Source of the DNA: Fomitopsis serialis
Lineage: Eukaryota > Basidiomycota > Agaricomycetes > Polyporales > Fomitopsidaceae
Reading direction: 5' to 3'
NCBI RefSeq assembly: GCF_022376445.1
Contig: NW_025955031.1
Span: 1-64,000 of the forward strand
DNA: 64,000 nt
Part shown: positions 11,499-22,514 of the stretch, piece by piece
Layout: every line of letters begins with the position of its first letter
How positions within the stretch are numbered: the first letter of the stretch is position 1
Program-made: the position numbers and the translations under genes
Notes under the pieces: model-generated
What the model was told of the DNA's origin: nothing
The model's database searches: none
Seen by the model: only the letters and a program-made list of their open reading frames with translations

Positions 11499-14400
11499 AT
11501 GTCGCGTGAACGAGCGCCGAGTACCACAATGGCTCCCCGGACGAACGGGACGAAGATACGAGCGAATCAGTCAGCTGCTGTCGGCTTCCGTGGCTCTTGC
11601 GCTCCCAGCTAACTCGCATTGCTCCTTGTAGGAAGTATGAAGACTTCACGACAATAGGTGCGCAGCCTTTGGCGGCACGGCCTACTGAAATCGACGATGT
11701 CGTAGACTGGATACAGGATGCGATCGTCGAGCGAAACAGACGTCTCCGAACACACGCAAGCTACATTCTGCATATATTGGGCATGGGTCGAGATGGGAGG
11801 TCGCATGGGCGTGGACGTGGTCGAAGTCCTCCATCTTTGCGGATGCAGCACAGAGTTGGTTCGTGGTCAGCCTAGTCGGTGAGTTGTCTTTCACATGCCC
11901 CCGATGGCGTCGAAATGGGAGGGATGATACTGGCAGCGATTGAGAGGATGCCAGGATCCTCATGTCATCGCGGTAATACTGGGAGACTGTACTCTGGAAG
12001 GCTCGTCCGCTGCATGGTTCTAGACCAGCTGTTTTCCTGGAATCGGGCATTTGAGTCTCGCCGTTGTTGGTGAGTTCAGTGCGGGAGTTCATGCCTTTTC
12101 GTTACGGCGACCTAGCGCAATGAACTGCTACCAAGCAACCTACCTGCTTTGCGCTGCCTTATGTTCAAGCCTTAGGTCCGACTGACGTTGGTGCATCCTT
12201 ACAGGTGTCTGCATTGGGGTCAATGCTGCCTGATATCCATTATCACTGCCTGGCTATCCGACCTCAAAATGGGCTACTGCCACGACGGGTGGTGGCTGAA
12301 CAGGCAGTTCTGCTGCTGGGAGATAGAGAACGACGATGCTGGCTGTGATTCCTGGCACAGGTGGAGCACTGTGCTGCCTGTGCGGTGGACCATCTACGTG
12401 ATCTTCGCTGTAAGCATAATGTCATGCAACACCAGCGCATCGCAGCTCAGGTGCCTTCTAGGGTACATTCTGCTTTACCGCCGCCCATCTTGTACGGTCG
12501 ATCGCGAAGTACGCGGCGGGGTCAGGAATCTCAGAAATCAAGTGTATTCTCGGCGGATTCATCATGAAGGGATATCTGGGCTTCGGGACGTTCTTCATCA
12601 AGAGCATGACGTTGGTGTGTAGTCTTACTACTCGCCGATCGTCACCTATCAATCAGTCATAGCCTCTAGTCATTGCCTCGGGTCTCTCAGTTGGTAAGGA
12701 GGGTCCCTCTGTGCATGTCGCGTGCTGCATAGGGTACCTCGTTGCTAGCTTATTCAAGCGTTATCACCTGAGCCAAGGTGTGTGTACTAGTGTCCCTTTT
12801 GGTGATCTCAACTCACCTTTACGTAGGCAAAATGAGGGAAATATTGACCGCGTCCAGTGCGGCTGGAGTCGCGGTCGCCTTCGGTTCCCCGATCGGTGGA
12901 GTACTCTTCTCGATCGAAGTAGGTGCAGATCACCAACTCGACTGCCGGTGCTAAGACGGCCAATTTGTAGGAGATGAGCAGCGTCTTCAGTATCAAAACG
13001 ATGTGGAGAAGCTTTTTCTGTGCGCTCATGGCGACAGTCACATTATCTGTGAGTCACTATTGGCAGTTCGAGAGTGTCGCTCAATGCACTTCGGCACCAC
13101 AGGCTATGAATCCGTATCGCAGCGGGAAACTGGTATTGTTCCAGGTGACTTACGATCGCGATTGGCACTTCTTCGAAGTCATGTTCTTCGTCATTTTGGG
13201 TATCTTCGGCGTAAGTCTACAGTGGTTTCCTCGTTGACACGCCACTCAAGGGTCGCAGGGTTTGTATGGAGCTTTGTGGTGAAGTTTAATCTACAGTGGC
13301 TGCTTTCCGACGGAAGCACCTGGGTAGCTTCCCCGTCTCCGAAGCCGTCATTTTAGCAACCATCACGGCAATGGTCGGATACTTCAACCGTTTCGTCCGG
13401 ATTGACATGACGGAAAGCATGTCCATCTCTTCCGTGAATGTCAAGGGCTGGAGGGCGACTACGACAACATCTGCCAGTACGTTTCTCGGGCAACGCTGTT
13501 GCAAACTGTCCTAATATTTCATCAGGACATCTGAACAGTGGCCGATGGTCAACTCTCTGTTCCTTGCGACGATCCTTCGGATTGGACTTGTGGTCATCTC
13601 GTATGGTTGCAAGGTCCCTGCGGGTATCTTCGTCCCCTCATGGCGATCGGTGCTACTTCGGACGCATGCTCGGATCATGGTAAGGCTCTGTATAGGCACG
13701 TACATCTGAAGCCTACTTGTATATATGACGCTGACGGCAGTTGTAGAGCTTTCCCGGAATCCAGTATGTTCGCCGTTTGCCAGCACGACGTGCAATGTAT
13801 CACCCCTGGGACGTATGCATTCCTCGGTGCTGCTGCAGCTCTCAGGTGGGACCCCATGTTAAGATCTGCACAGTACCCATGCTCATTGATTCATATAGCG
13901 GAGTCATGAGGTTAACAGTGACGGTTGTTGTCATCATGTTCGAGCTGACTGGTGCTTTGACGTACATTTTGCCGACCATGGTAGGCGGTCATATTAAGCC
14001 GGTCTCACGCATTCTGACGGCTCTTCGCAGATCGTCCTACTTGTGACGAAGGCCGTCGGCGACTTCCTTGGAACAACCGGTATTGCAGATGAGATGATCC
14101 GCTTCAACGGCTATCCGTTCCTCGAGAGGGATGACGAGGCTTACGATGTACCTGGTGCGTGTCGCGTTTCCGTGCTCGTGGTCACAAGTACTGATGGCTA
14201 GCAGTGTCGAGAGTCATGAAGACGCAATTGCATACCATACCCGCGTCTGGCATCTGCATTCGTGATGTCGGTGAGTAATGCATTCCTCGGCCAGTGTGTG
14301 TACTGATTGGTACAGAGGAGCGACTAAAGACTACCGATGTCAAGGGATTCCCTGTAGTCTCTGCTGATGGAAATCATATCTTGTTAGGCTACATCGACCG

Positions 14401-15063
14401 CGTGGAATTGGTATACGTGCTTGGTATGTGCAAGTGCTTTAGTCTGGAACCTTCTGCTAATCCGTCTACAGACAGAGCACGTCGAGTGCAGAATATTTCC
14501 TCAACCACGCCATGCTCGTTCGCATCTGACCAGGATGACCATATACAGATCGAATTCCAGGTTGATTTTCCAGGAATGGCAACTGGTCCTGCTCTTGGGA
14601 TCGACGAGGACATATCAATGGAAATTCTGGAAACGACCGCTACTCCTGGGGTGTTGAAGTTCTGGCCTTGGGTCAATCAAGTTTGTGCTTCCTGGTCATC
14701 GTTACCGATGACGATACTCACAGTAGCTGCACTAGACCCCATTCACTGTCTCGCCTCAACTCCCGTTGGAGATTGCTATGCAGATGTTCAAGCGAATGGG
14801 GTAAGTTTTCGCCTTCTTGTTCAATACTTTACCTTTACTCATCAGTACTTAGGCCGAGAGTCATCCTTGTCGAAGACCGTGGGGAATTGATCGGGCTGGT
14901 AACTGTTAAAGACGTGCTACGGTTCACTTTGACAGAACACAGCCGGACGCAGTCACCATGGAGCGAGGCAGAATTCGAGGGTATCATCGAGGAAGCATGG
15001 GCATGGACAACTGACCGGTTTTATGCATTTCTATCTTATTGCCGCGCTCTTGTCAGACGATAG
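11499..15063 (+). CDS. CLC-type chloride/proton exchanger with CBS domains (Gef1-like)
   Basis: Intracellular CLC transporter, expected in Golgi, endosomal or vacuolar membranes. The start is uncertain (ATG at 11499 or 11529). Landmarks in order: [49 protein letters not shown] (first ion-binding loop), [10 protein letters not shown] (gating Glu), [28 protein letters not shown] (position of the proton Glu), [41 protein letters not shown], then two CBS segments ([34 protein letters not shown] with [19 protein letters not shown]). About 15 introns. Keeping this frame needs at least five single bases restored, mostly at short homopolymers (near 12229, 13277, 13303, 13413, 13640). The gap between about 11880 and 12203 makes one intron unusually long. 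Confidence 0.85.
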
Positions 15064-15683
15064 CTAACTTATTGCTTCATACATTACTTCTGGGATATGC
15101 GTACAATCCATGCTAGTTTCATCAGCTCTGCGAATTAGTGCCGCTGGCTTTGCAGCCATGTAGGCCATCGGTGGATGTTGGAGATTCGGGAGAGCCAATG
15201 GACAAGGGGGACACAGCACATGTGAGATGGGGCCAGGAATTACGGAGTTGTGCAGTGGGCACAGGCATCGTACATGCAACGTTACCGGACACAGGCCTGG
15301 CACGCGCACGTCACCGATACTTACTTGACCCGTTAGTGACTCTACGCCATTGATTCAACTGCTCATGGCGACCATGAGCTTGCGGGTTGACTAAGACGAA
15401 ACACAAGTGTCCTATTGACACACGCAGTGCCCGTGCCCTAATACAATTGGATGCCACACCCCGTATTGTCGAAAACCCATGCTACCTAGAACAAGCGAAT
15501 GTCTGTCTCGAGCACATAACCGACATAACTTACTGCCGTCCCTCCAAGTCCTCAAGCTTCAATTCCCAACAAATGGTCATGCGTGCTGCAGCATCTCGAC
15601 CCGCGTTGCGGCCGAGGGATCATTCTGTACGTTGAGACCGCACAACAAATTAGCGAAGCGGCCTGATGATGATGGTCCTTTAC
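15064..15683. other. Convergent intergenic region
   Basis: Lies between the CLC stop and the end of the F-box gene frame. No gene, RNA or repeat identified. Confidence 0.4.
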
Positions 15684-17339
15684 TCACGAACTCCATGCAT
15701 ACGAGCCAGGATGCAGGGTCGCAAAAATGTCAATCCCTGCTGCCTCGAGGACCCTCGGCGTCTTCGGCGGTATTCTTCTGTTCAACTTGCATACTGTGAA
15801 GGAGTACCTTGTCCACGTCCTGCCTCCAGCTGGCGAATTCTTGAAAGCTATGCACAGTACTCCAAGGACACTCAGCTTTCCTTCGCAACTTGACCAAGTC
15901 CATAGTACCACGCACCTCAATATATCTCGTTCGTGCGAGTGTGGCATCTTCCGTCTGACGAGCTCGTCCAACCGATCGTACCGTTCTCGTAGTGCTGAAC
16001 CCATCCCAATAAGCTCATTACCAGACGTCCAAGTGTTGTTGTCATCGTGAGTGCCTATACAGATGCCGCGTGAGGCAACAGTACCGGAGAAGCGCCTCTC
16101 CTGCAGTATACTGTCCAATCGCGCCAGGACATTGTCCTGCTCCAGTGTCGTCAAGATGGCATCCAGGTCATCGGTCGTGTGGTCCATCCGAAGCCATAAC
16201 ATAACAGACATAACCTAGAGATGTTTCGAGACGATGCGAGAAAGGATATGCGAGACCCAATGCCACCACGGGGAGGGGTGGTACAGCCAGATCTCCAACC
16301 TTCGCAGGTGGTCGTGGTGTGACAGGTTGTAATGTCGCTCTGTAAGCATAATTTTGTCAGCGGAGTGACTTGAGAGAGAACTAAGAATCTTTGCCGACTG
16401 TGGCATTAATTGCACCATCACGAACAGGAGAGCTAGGGTCGATATGGAGCTCAACCGCTTCTGCCGATGCAGAACTCGCCTCCAGCAAAGCCTGGCTTCT
16501 GCTGACTGGCGAGGATGAATCCAACTCGCTGTCCACCCCAAGAACGAGAGTGCGCACTCGAGAAGCCCGGCTAATCTGTACGAGGAAGTCTTCGACTGCT
16601 GGTGCAACCCATCGCAGATCGAGATACTCCAGATTTGCACAGTTCAGTGGGAGGGAGGCCGGGGAGACTTTCTGTTCCTGCAGGCAGTCAACATTGTAGC
16701 ACCATAACTTCCTCAGCCGCGGGAGTGTTGAGACGAGCTGGGACAGCTGGGCAGCGCTCGACAAGGTGACATTGGAGATGCGTACAGTGTCGATGTAGCT
16801 GAACACCCCTAGGAAGCCGATGTCCTCCATTCGGACCGAGCCGATGGTCCACTCAGCATCTTCAACGGTGAGCCTCGACAACCTCGGAGCCTTGCCGGCG
16901 AGCATAACGGCAAACGTCCCTAGGTGTCGGATCGGTTGACGCTCCCCGGGAAGAGCACCCGATATGACGACTTGTTGAATGACCTCACGGAGGCGAGGTT
17001 TTGCGCGGAGTGTCTTAGAGAGCGAGAGGACATCCTTCCGGTCTCGTAGATGGATGCGTTGACGAAGATGGTACCAAGTCAGGGAGTACCAGTCTTGACA
17101 TACGAGCGCGCAGGATGTGAGAGCGGTCAGATGCGGCTCGCCCTTTATGATATTGAAACTGATATCCAATCCCGTAGCCATGTGGTCGATAATCCGCTCA
17201 CAGACCTCCACAGGAAGCCGCGGGATAGAAGGACCATGAGAGGATCCCTCGGACGTTGCGACTGTACTATATTCTACATGTGTAAACCACGTTACCCGCG
17301 TCCGGACGGTGACACTTACATCGACATGTCTTCGTCCAT
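15684..17339 (-). CDS. F-box / leucine-rich protein
   Basis: Basidiomycete F-box proteins act as substrate receptors of SCF ubiquitin ligases. The large exon (about 17270 down to 16400) starts an F-box with IPRLPVEVCERIIDHM and continues CALVCQDWYSLTWYHLRQRI, the usual fungal pattern of F-box plus a short helix. Then come leucine-rich strands such as LPRLRKLWCYNV and CANLEYLDLRWV. A likely start is the ATG at 17337-17339 (MDEDMS) with an intron before the F-box, although the phase there does not close cleanly. After an intron near 16340-16395 the C-terminal part reads DHLRRLEIWLYHPSPWWHWV and then WLRMDHTTDDLDAILTTLEQ (about 16200-16140). The end is uncertain; the open frame runs to 15684. 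The substrate is unknown. Confidence 0.65.
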
Positions 17340-18409
17340 TCCACAAAGTGGACTACACGCTGCGATGACGTGAATCGTGATCGAGCTGCGCCGCCGATGG
17401 AAGTGGCAAGGTTTCGTGTGCGACGACCACGCTGATCCTCAGGCCTCAACGGTGAAGACACCTGACTAGTACTGACATTGTCTCAGATCACAGCTCTCCA
17501 GAAGCAAGGATGATGTGATAACACAGTACCTGATTTCCGGTATGTATACTGGCTACCAGAGAAAACCAAGATGTGTCGTCCTGGTCGTCGGTTCGCGAGG
17601 TGCTAGCGCGACGCTGAAAGGAAAGTACAATGTCAGTAAAGAAATTCGCTGGCAAAAGCGGTGCCGTACCTCGTGAGGACGTTCAAAAATTCTTGGTATG
17701 GTCTGCAAACACTTGAAGCTGGACGAGGGGGAGAGCCCAGGGACAGCGAAAGCAATGATGATAGGTGATGCATATATATGCATTATTACATTGAACTTGA
17801 ACGTAGCGCTCGCTCGCTGGGGCGTATAGAAGCGTCGAATACAGACACAGGATGCCGGTTCTTTGCTTTCCACAGTGGACGCCATGGGATCCAGGCTGTT
17901 CGCAGCCGATCAGCGAGGATAGCCCTCTACGGTCTAAAACCTCTGAAAAGCAATACTCACGTCACTAATATTTCAGCGGCGAGTGTACGAGAAGCGCACA
18001 CAGAGGATTACTCTCCTTGGATACAGTGCACCTCATTCTGGTGAGAGCGCGGGCAGGTGTGTCCGAACCTTGAACTTAGCATAATGAACGCTTATCGATA
18101 ATCAAGATGGACCACATAGACGTGAATCGAGGCTGTGCAGGGTTACGAACAGGGAAAGTGAGCATAGAAAGGCAGTGATAATGAGAAAGGCCGCACAGCC
18201 CGGGGATACGAGACGACAAGGAGAAACTGGAGGCCACAGCCTTCCTACAGAGTTAGCGTGGTTCCACGGCTTTACAGTCCAGGGCCTGATCAAACTGCCA
18301 GTGAGATGCACCAGCCAAAGTACCTCGAGGAGTAAGTGGAAAGGTGGGACACATCGCATAAGGTCGACACAGATAGCATGTCATACATACGGGGACTAAC
18401 ACAGATGAA
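17340..18409. other. Region without a confident gene; contains a 16-bp palindrome
   Basis: A minus-strand open frame (17885-17553, 110 codons, starting MASTVESKEP) is the only candidate and has no recognisable domain. A perfect palindrome, atgcatatatatgcat, is at 17768-17783. The rest shows nothing assignable. Confidence 0.4.
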
Positions 18410-18850
18410 ATGTCAGCGACAGGGATGGCACGGCAGGAAGCGCTTACTGCAAGGAGATATCTCGCCGTCCTGAAGACATGCTCTATACCAAGCACAGTCC
18501 GCACCAACACACACTCTTCCCTCTGGACCAGCCGAGCTCGCATTTTCGCTACCTGGCCGAACATCGTTTCTGACCTAGCACTCAATAGTCGGTATCGTCC
18601 TGCACCATGTCGGCGACGAGCGGTCGTAAGAACTCCATATTGCGGCACGTCTATAGGATACGTGGATGAGTAGTGTTCGCACTGAATCACAGCCACGTAC
18701 TCACCTCCATGAAGCTTTCTCTGATAAAACCGTCCAGATAGTAGATATCGGTGCGGAATGGATCTACGGGCTCGTCGTAGCCTCCATCCTGGAACTCCGG
18801 TCTTCGAGCCACGCATGGCGGTCGCGCCAGAAATGTCCATGATTCTTGAG
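18410..18850 (-). pseudogene. Deletion-truncated FunK1-like kinase remnant
   Basis: On the minus strand the N-terminal family signature HFWRDRHAWLE (about 18790-18835) is joined directly, with a shift of frame, to the post-activation segment DPFRTDIYY (about 18745-18770) and RESFMEV. After an intron-like gap follow MEFLRPLVADMVQDD (about 18600-18645), then, with the KRPT segment missing, a tail LVRTVLGIEHVFRTARYL (about 18455-18510). The whole catalytic core (VTLK lysine, HRD, DFG) is absent, so this cannot be an active kinase. It is closest to kinases D and E, which share the tail LVRTVLGI/HIFRTARYL. Confidence 0.75.
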
Positions 18851-19084
18851 TTCATCGTGCGTCTTGAACGCTGAATTTGAAGTCACAGCTTGAGCCCACT
18901 TAGGGGTTTTGGTCCGACTTCCAGTTCGACCTAGTTGTCAACGGGTAGGAGGAATATGACGCTGTAGCCGTGCGCTCGAACAGGACGAAACAAAAGCCTC
19001 CGTGGCAATCAACTTCCCCTATTTTGTCTTCAGAGGACGAGTCAACTATGCCTCCTCCGACTGGGCTATTGTTGCGGCTCGTTG

Positions 19085-19110
19085 CGGGCCAGGTTTACGG
19101 GCCAGGTTTA
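19085..19110. repeat. Tandem 13-bp direct repeat
   Basis: Two exact adjacent copies of cgggccaggttta (19085-19097 and 19098-19110) in non-coding DNA between the kinase remnant and kinase A. Otherwise 18851-19704 holds no gene I can support. Confidence 0.7.
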
Positions 19111-19704
19111 CATATTTAGCTGCTTCGGAGTCATGATTGAGACGCAACATGCGGGTGGTGTTGTCAGTGAATATTTCTGATTGCCAGATGAGGTTGAAAT
19201 CGGATTTGGTTATTGCCTGATGTGAGCTGCTGTGACGAAGGTCGGGGAGGAGGAAGACCACGAAGACGAGGAGGCGCCAACGCCGCCGCTTGCCGCCAGT
19301 ACCGCGGCCACCGTCCTACGGTCATCGTCATTCTCCTCCTCTTCCTCCTCTTCCATTCCTTCACAGGCACTGGCTGCAGCATGACCATCGAATCCTGCCT
19401 ATGAAGTAAGCCAGGGCATTACTACGCTATTGCTGTAACTGTATCGGCCATTCTTGCTACGGAGCCTTGTCCTGTCTGCGGTTCAAGAGAATCGTCTACT
19501 CTGCGCACGGGGACTAGTCAACAATCAAGCAGGGTTACAGATGCGCCGTGACAATGCGGGGTTTTGGCCGTACACTGGCAACCTCCACAATAGCCTGAAC
19601 TCTGAGACTTGCACAATACATGGGATATCACCGACCTCAAAACCTGGCTACCCTCCTTAGTATGACGTGGTATTGCCTCTCTCTCCGCTGCAATTGCTTT
19701 CGCT

Positions 19705-21067
19705 ATGACTTCTCAAGCATGTATAATTGGGACTGGTACTACGGCGGCCCGACTCAAACTCGCGGACGGCGGACTCGCGACACACGAATATCACTGGCGC
19801 GATCGGCAGGCATGGCTTCGGGAACAGGGCTACATGCTGCGACCACGATACAGGCCAGATTGGAAGCCTTCCTGGCTAGGTACAGCCAAGTACCACCGAG
19901 ATTGCGAAGATGGCCTCATTACGTTGGTAAGTAGGTGTGTATCTAGTCATTCATTCCTAGTCACGTCTCATTCTCTCGGCAGTGGCCTACTGTCCTAGAT
20001 GCTAGGCGTCTGTCCGATGGTCTACCGGTGATGTTGAAGGCAATTGACACTGTCATTCACCCGTTTGAGGTGGAAATAGGACGATACTTGTCCTCTGAGC
20101 AACTGCTGCACGATCCGCGGAATCACTGTGTGCATATGCTTGAGGTCCTTCGAGATCCCATTGATATCAAGAAGTCCATAATCGTTATGCCCCTTCTCAA
20201 GCGGTTCGGAAATCCAGAATTTCAGACGTTCGGAGAGGTGGTCGCCTTCTTCAAACAGGCGATCGAGGTGAGTGCTCAGCCTTCGTGTCCGTACAAACCC
20301 TGAATCCTAGCTCCAGGGCTTACACTTCATGCATGATCACCACGTTGCTCATCGGTGCGATAAGAGTGCTTTGCTGGGGCATGTCGCAGCGCTCATTCGC
20401 TTCCAGGGATATCTCGATTTTGAATGTCATGATGGACGCGACACCGATGTATTCGAAGGGATTATGGCACCCTGTAAGCGCAGTCTACAACCGTAGATTC
20501 ACTGGAGGCGCGGAGCACTCAAGTCGCACCGAGCGACCCATCAAGTACTTCTACATCGACTTCGGGCTATCACGCAGGTACGATCCTGCGGACGGTCCAC
20601 CGCGTGAATTGCCGATTCGGGGCGGTGACAAGAGCGTCCCGGAATTTCAAGAAGACGGCTACGACGTAGCTTCTGACCCCTTCCGTACCGACATCTACTA
20701 CCTTGGAAACCTCATGCGGACTACCTTCTTTGAGGTACGTGTTTCATTGAGTCATTCGTGCCGTGTAGTCAGAGCTACATTAATCCGCACTCGCATCGGT
20801 CTACAGAAGTACCGCGGGTTCGGGTTCATGAAGCAGCTCGTGGCTGACATGGTACAAGACGATCCGGAGAAGCGACCGACTATCGCAGAAGTGGGGACCC
20901 GGTTCGACAAGATATGCCGCCGGCTTTCGTGGTGGAAGCTCCGGACGAGGCTAGTGGCCAAAGAAGAGACCGGCTTGGAGCGAGCCGTGTTTAGTACGAT
21001 GCATTTCTTCTGGACAGCGAAGCTCGTCGCCAAACGGCTGCCTTCCGTACCAATTCCTTCTTCATGA
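19705..21067 (+). CDS. FunK1-like protein kinase A (orphan, plus strand)
   Basis: Exons resolve cleanly: 19705-19926, 19983-20267, 20317-20354, 20407-20734 and 20807-21067, about 378 residues. The N-terminal signature is HEYHWRDRQAWLREQGYML with RPRYRPDWKPSWLGT; next is DGLPVMLKAID with the presumed ATP-binding Lys and HPFEVEIGRYLSSEQ with a candidate helix-C Glu. The catalytic loop is split by an intron: HHVAHR / DISILNVMMD. The metal-binding motif is IDFGLSRRYD and the activation-segment end is SVPEFQEDGY, followed by DPFRTDIYYLGNLMR and DDPEKRPTIAEV. The residues needed for phosphotransfer are therefore present, but no glycine-rich loop is visible. It is the only intact copy on the plus strand and has no P gene divergent from it. 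Tail KRLPSVPIPSS groups it with kinases F, G and H. Confidence 0.88.
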
Positions 21068-21589
21068 GACACACTTGTTCATGTGCGTCCATTGATTTCG
21101 CTTTTACTGTCAATATATGTCGCTGTGCGATTATATTATTTCTCGATCATGGCTCGACTAGAAATTGTCATGGTCATGCTTATTGCTGTGCACGCAGGCC
21201 CCAACATCGCGTCGGGATCATATGGACTCGGTGCCCTTGCGAGCAATGTGAAGGACAAAGGCTTACTTTGTGTGCGTCGCTGCAACGAACCCAGTCGGAT
21301 GATTTCGATCGGGCTGGAATTACAATATCATTCTCGTATCCATGCGAGTCCATATATGCCATCAAACTAAACAACGTCCAAGTCAGTCCCAAGTCAGTCC
21401 ATATCAGTCCATTTGGGTTCCCGGTACAACAGGCAGCTCTTCTGCGACACAATGTCACGGAATCACACGAGATCGGTCTACGCAACGTTAGTATGTGATG
21501 CCAGAAGGGAAACATCCCACTGACCAGGCTATCCAGGTTGCATCACTACTCTCGGCCAGTCCGAGCCACTGCGCGTAGGACGACATGAA
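21068..21589. other. Downstream region of kinase A
   Basis: No gene identified. Contains the kinase A 3' flank and unassignable short frames. Confidence 0.4.
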
Positions 21590-22180
21590 GTTAAGACGTA
21601 TTCAAGACGAGCTAGTACCTACCGGTGGGGAGCGTGGGTTGCTCGTCGGACTCCGAGTCGCCGACTCGATGTTCGTCCTCACCATGATAATCAGGCGACG
21701 GTGCTGTAGGCCAAGGTTCAAAACGAAGGAACTCAACGCGAAAAGACATGTCACTTACTGGCGCTGAATGCCGAAGACACAGGGGATCCCGAGTTCTTCA
21801 TCTTGTTCAAGACCAGCTGGTTCCTTATCGGTCTGGCGCCATACTATGATGTGCTGCGTCAGACGGGGTCCTACAAGCCGACTCGCTCGTATGTAGTACG
21901 TACCACCACAGAGCTCTTCAGCTGTCTGGCAGCAAGCTTGGCGAAGACCGCAGCCACAAACGGCTGCGTAACGTCTGATGCGTGTTCCGCCTGCGGAACA
22001 CTGTTGCAGAAGTCGGCAGACCTGTGATCTGAAGACATTGAGCGTATGAGATAGCTGTGAGGTGCTGAGGAGGAAGAGAGGGTTGCTGGTATGAACTAAC
22101 GACTCGGAGAGGACATAATATGTATACGGACACCTGTGGAAGAGGTACTCAGAGGTACGCAAATCTGAACAAGCCCGGCC
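21590..22180 (-). CDS. Possible uncharacterised gene, minus strand
   Basis: Three stretches look coding on the minus strand: SDVTQPFVAAVFAKLAARQL (about 21920-21985), ending at a GTACGT donor; then QTDKEPAGLEQDEELGIPCV (about 21775-21835) before a GTAAGT donor; and an acidic piece YHGEDEHRVGDSESDEQP (about 21630-21690) before a GTAGGT donor. The frames do not all join without a base change. I recognise no domain. It may be a decayed accessory gene. Confidence 0.3.
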
Positions 22181-22514
22181 GCTGCACAAGATGCATGGTA
22201 TGAGGCCTTAGAAACCAGCGATGACAGCTTCTGGCACAGGGCTATTGTGGTGCGGCCAGCATCGCTGCAACGAACATACAGCTGTCATTGTCACAGCTCT
22301 ACTCGCGCGGTCGGTTCCAATCTATGCGCGCCCGCGACGATGAGGCACACAGGCACACACAGAGACATACGGATATTACAGTTTGGACAACGTATGTGGC
22401 AGTGGCGCACTAAGCAAAAACACACGTGGAACGAGCTGTCGACGTGACCAGGAGAACAATAACCCGACTTCGGGTATATCGATTTTGAGGAGCCCGCGTT
22501 GTGGGCACCCTAGG

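Noticed and set aside
20752..21072. Long minus-strand frame opposite kinase A (106 codons)
   Set aside because: It is the antisense of the last kinase exon. Similar antisense frames occur opposite other kinase copies because of shared codon usage; no independent motif.
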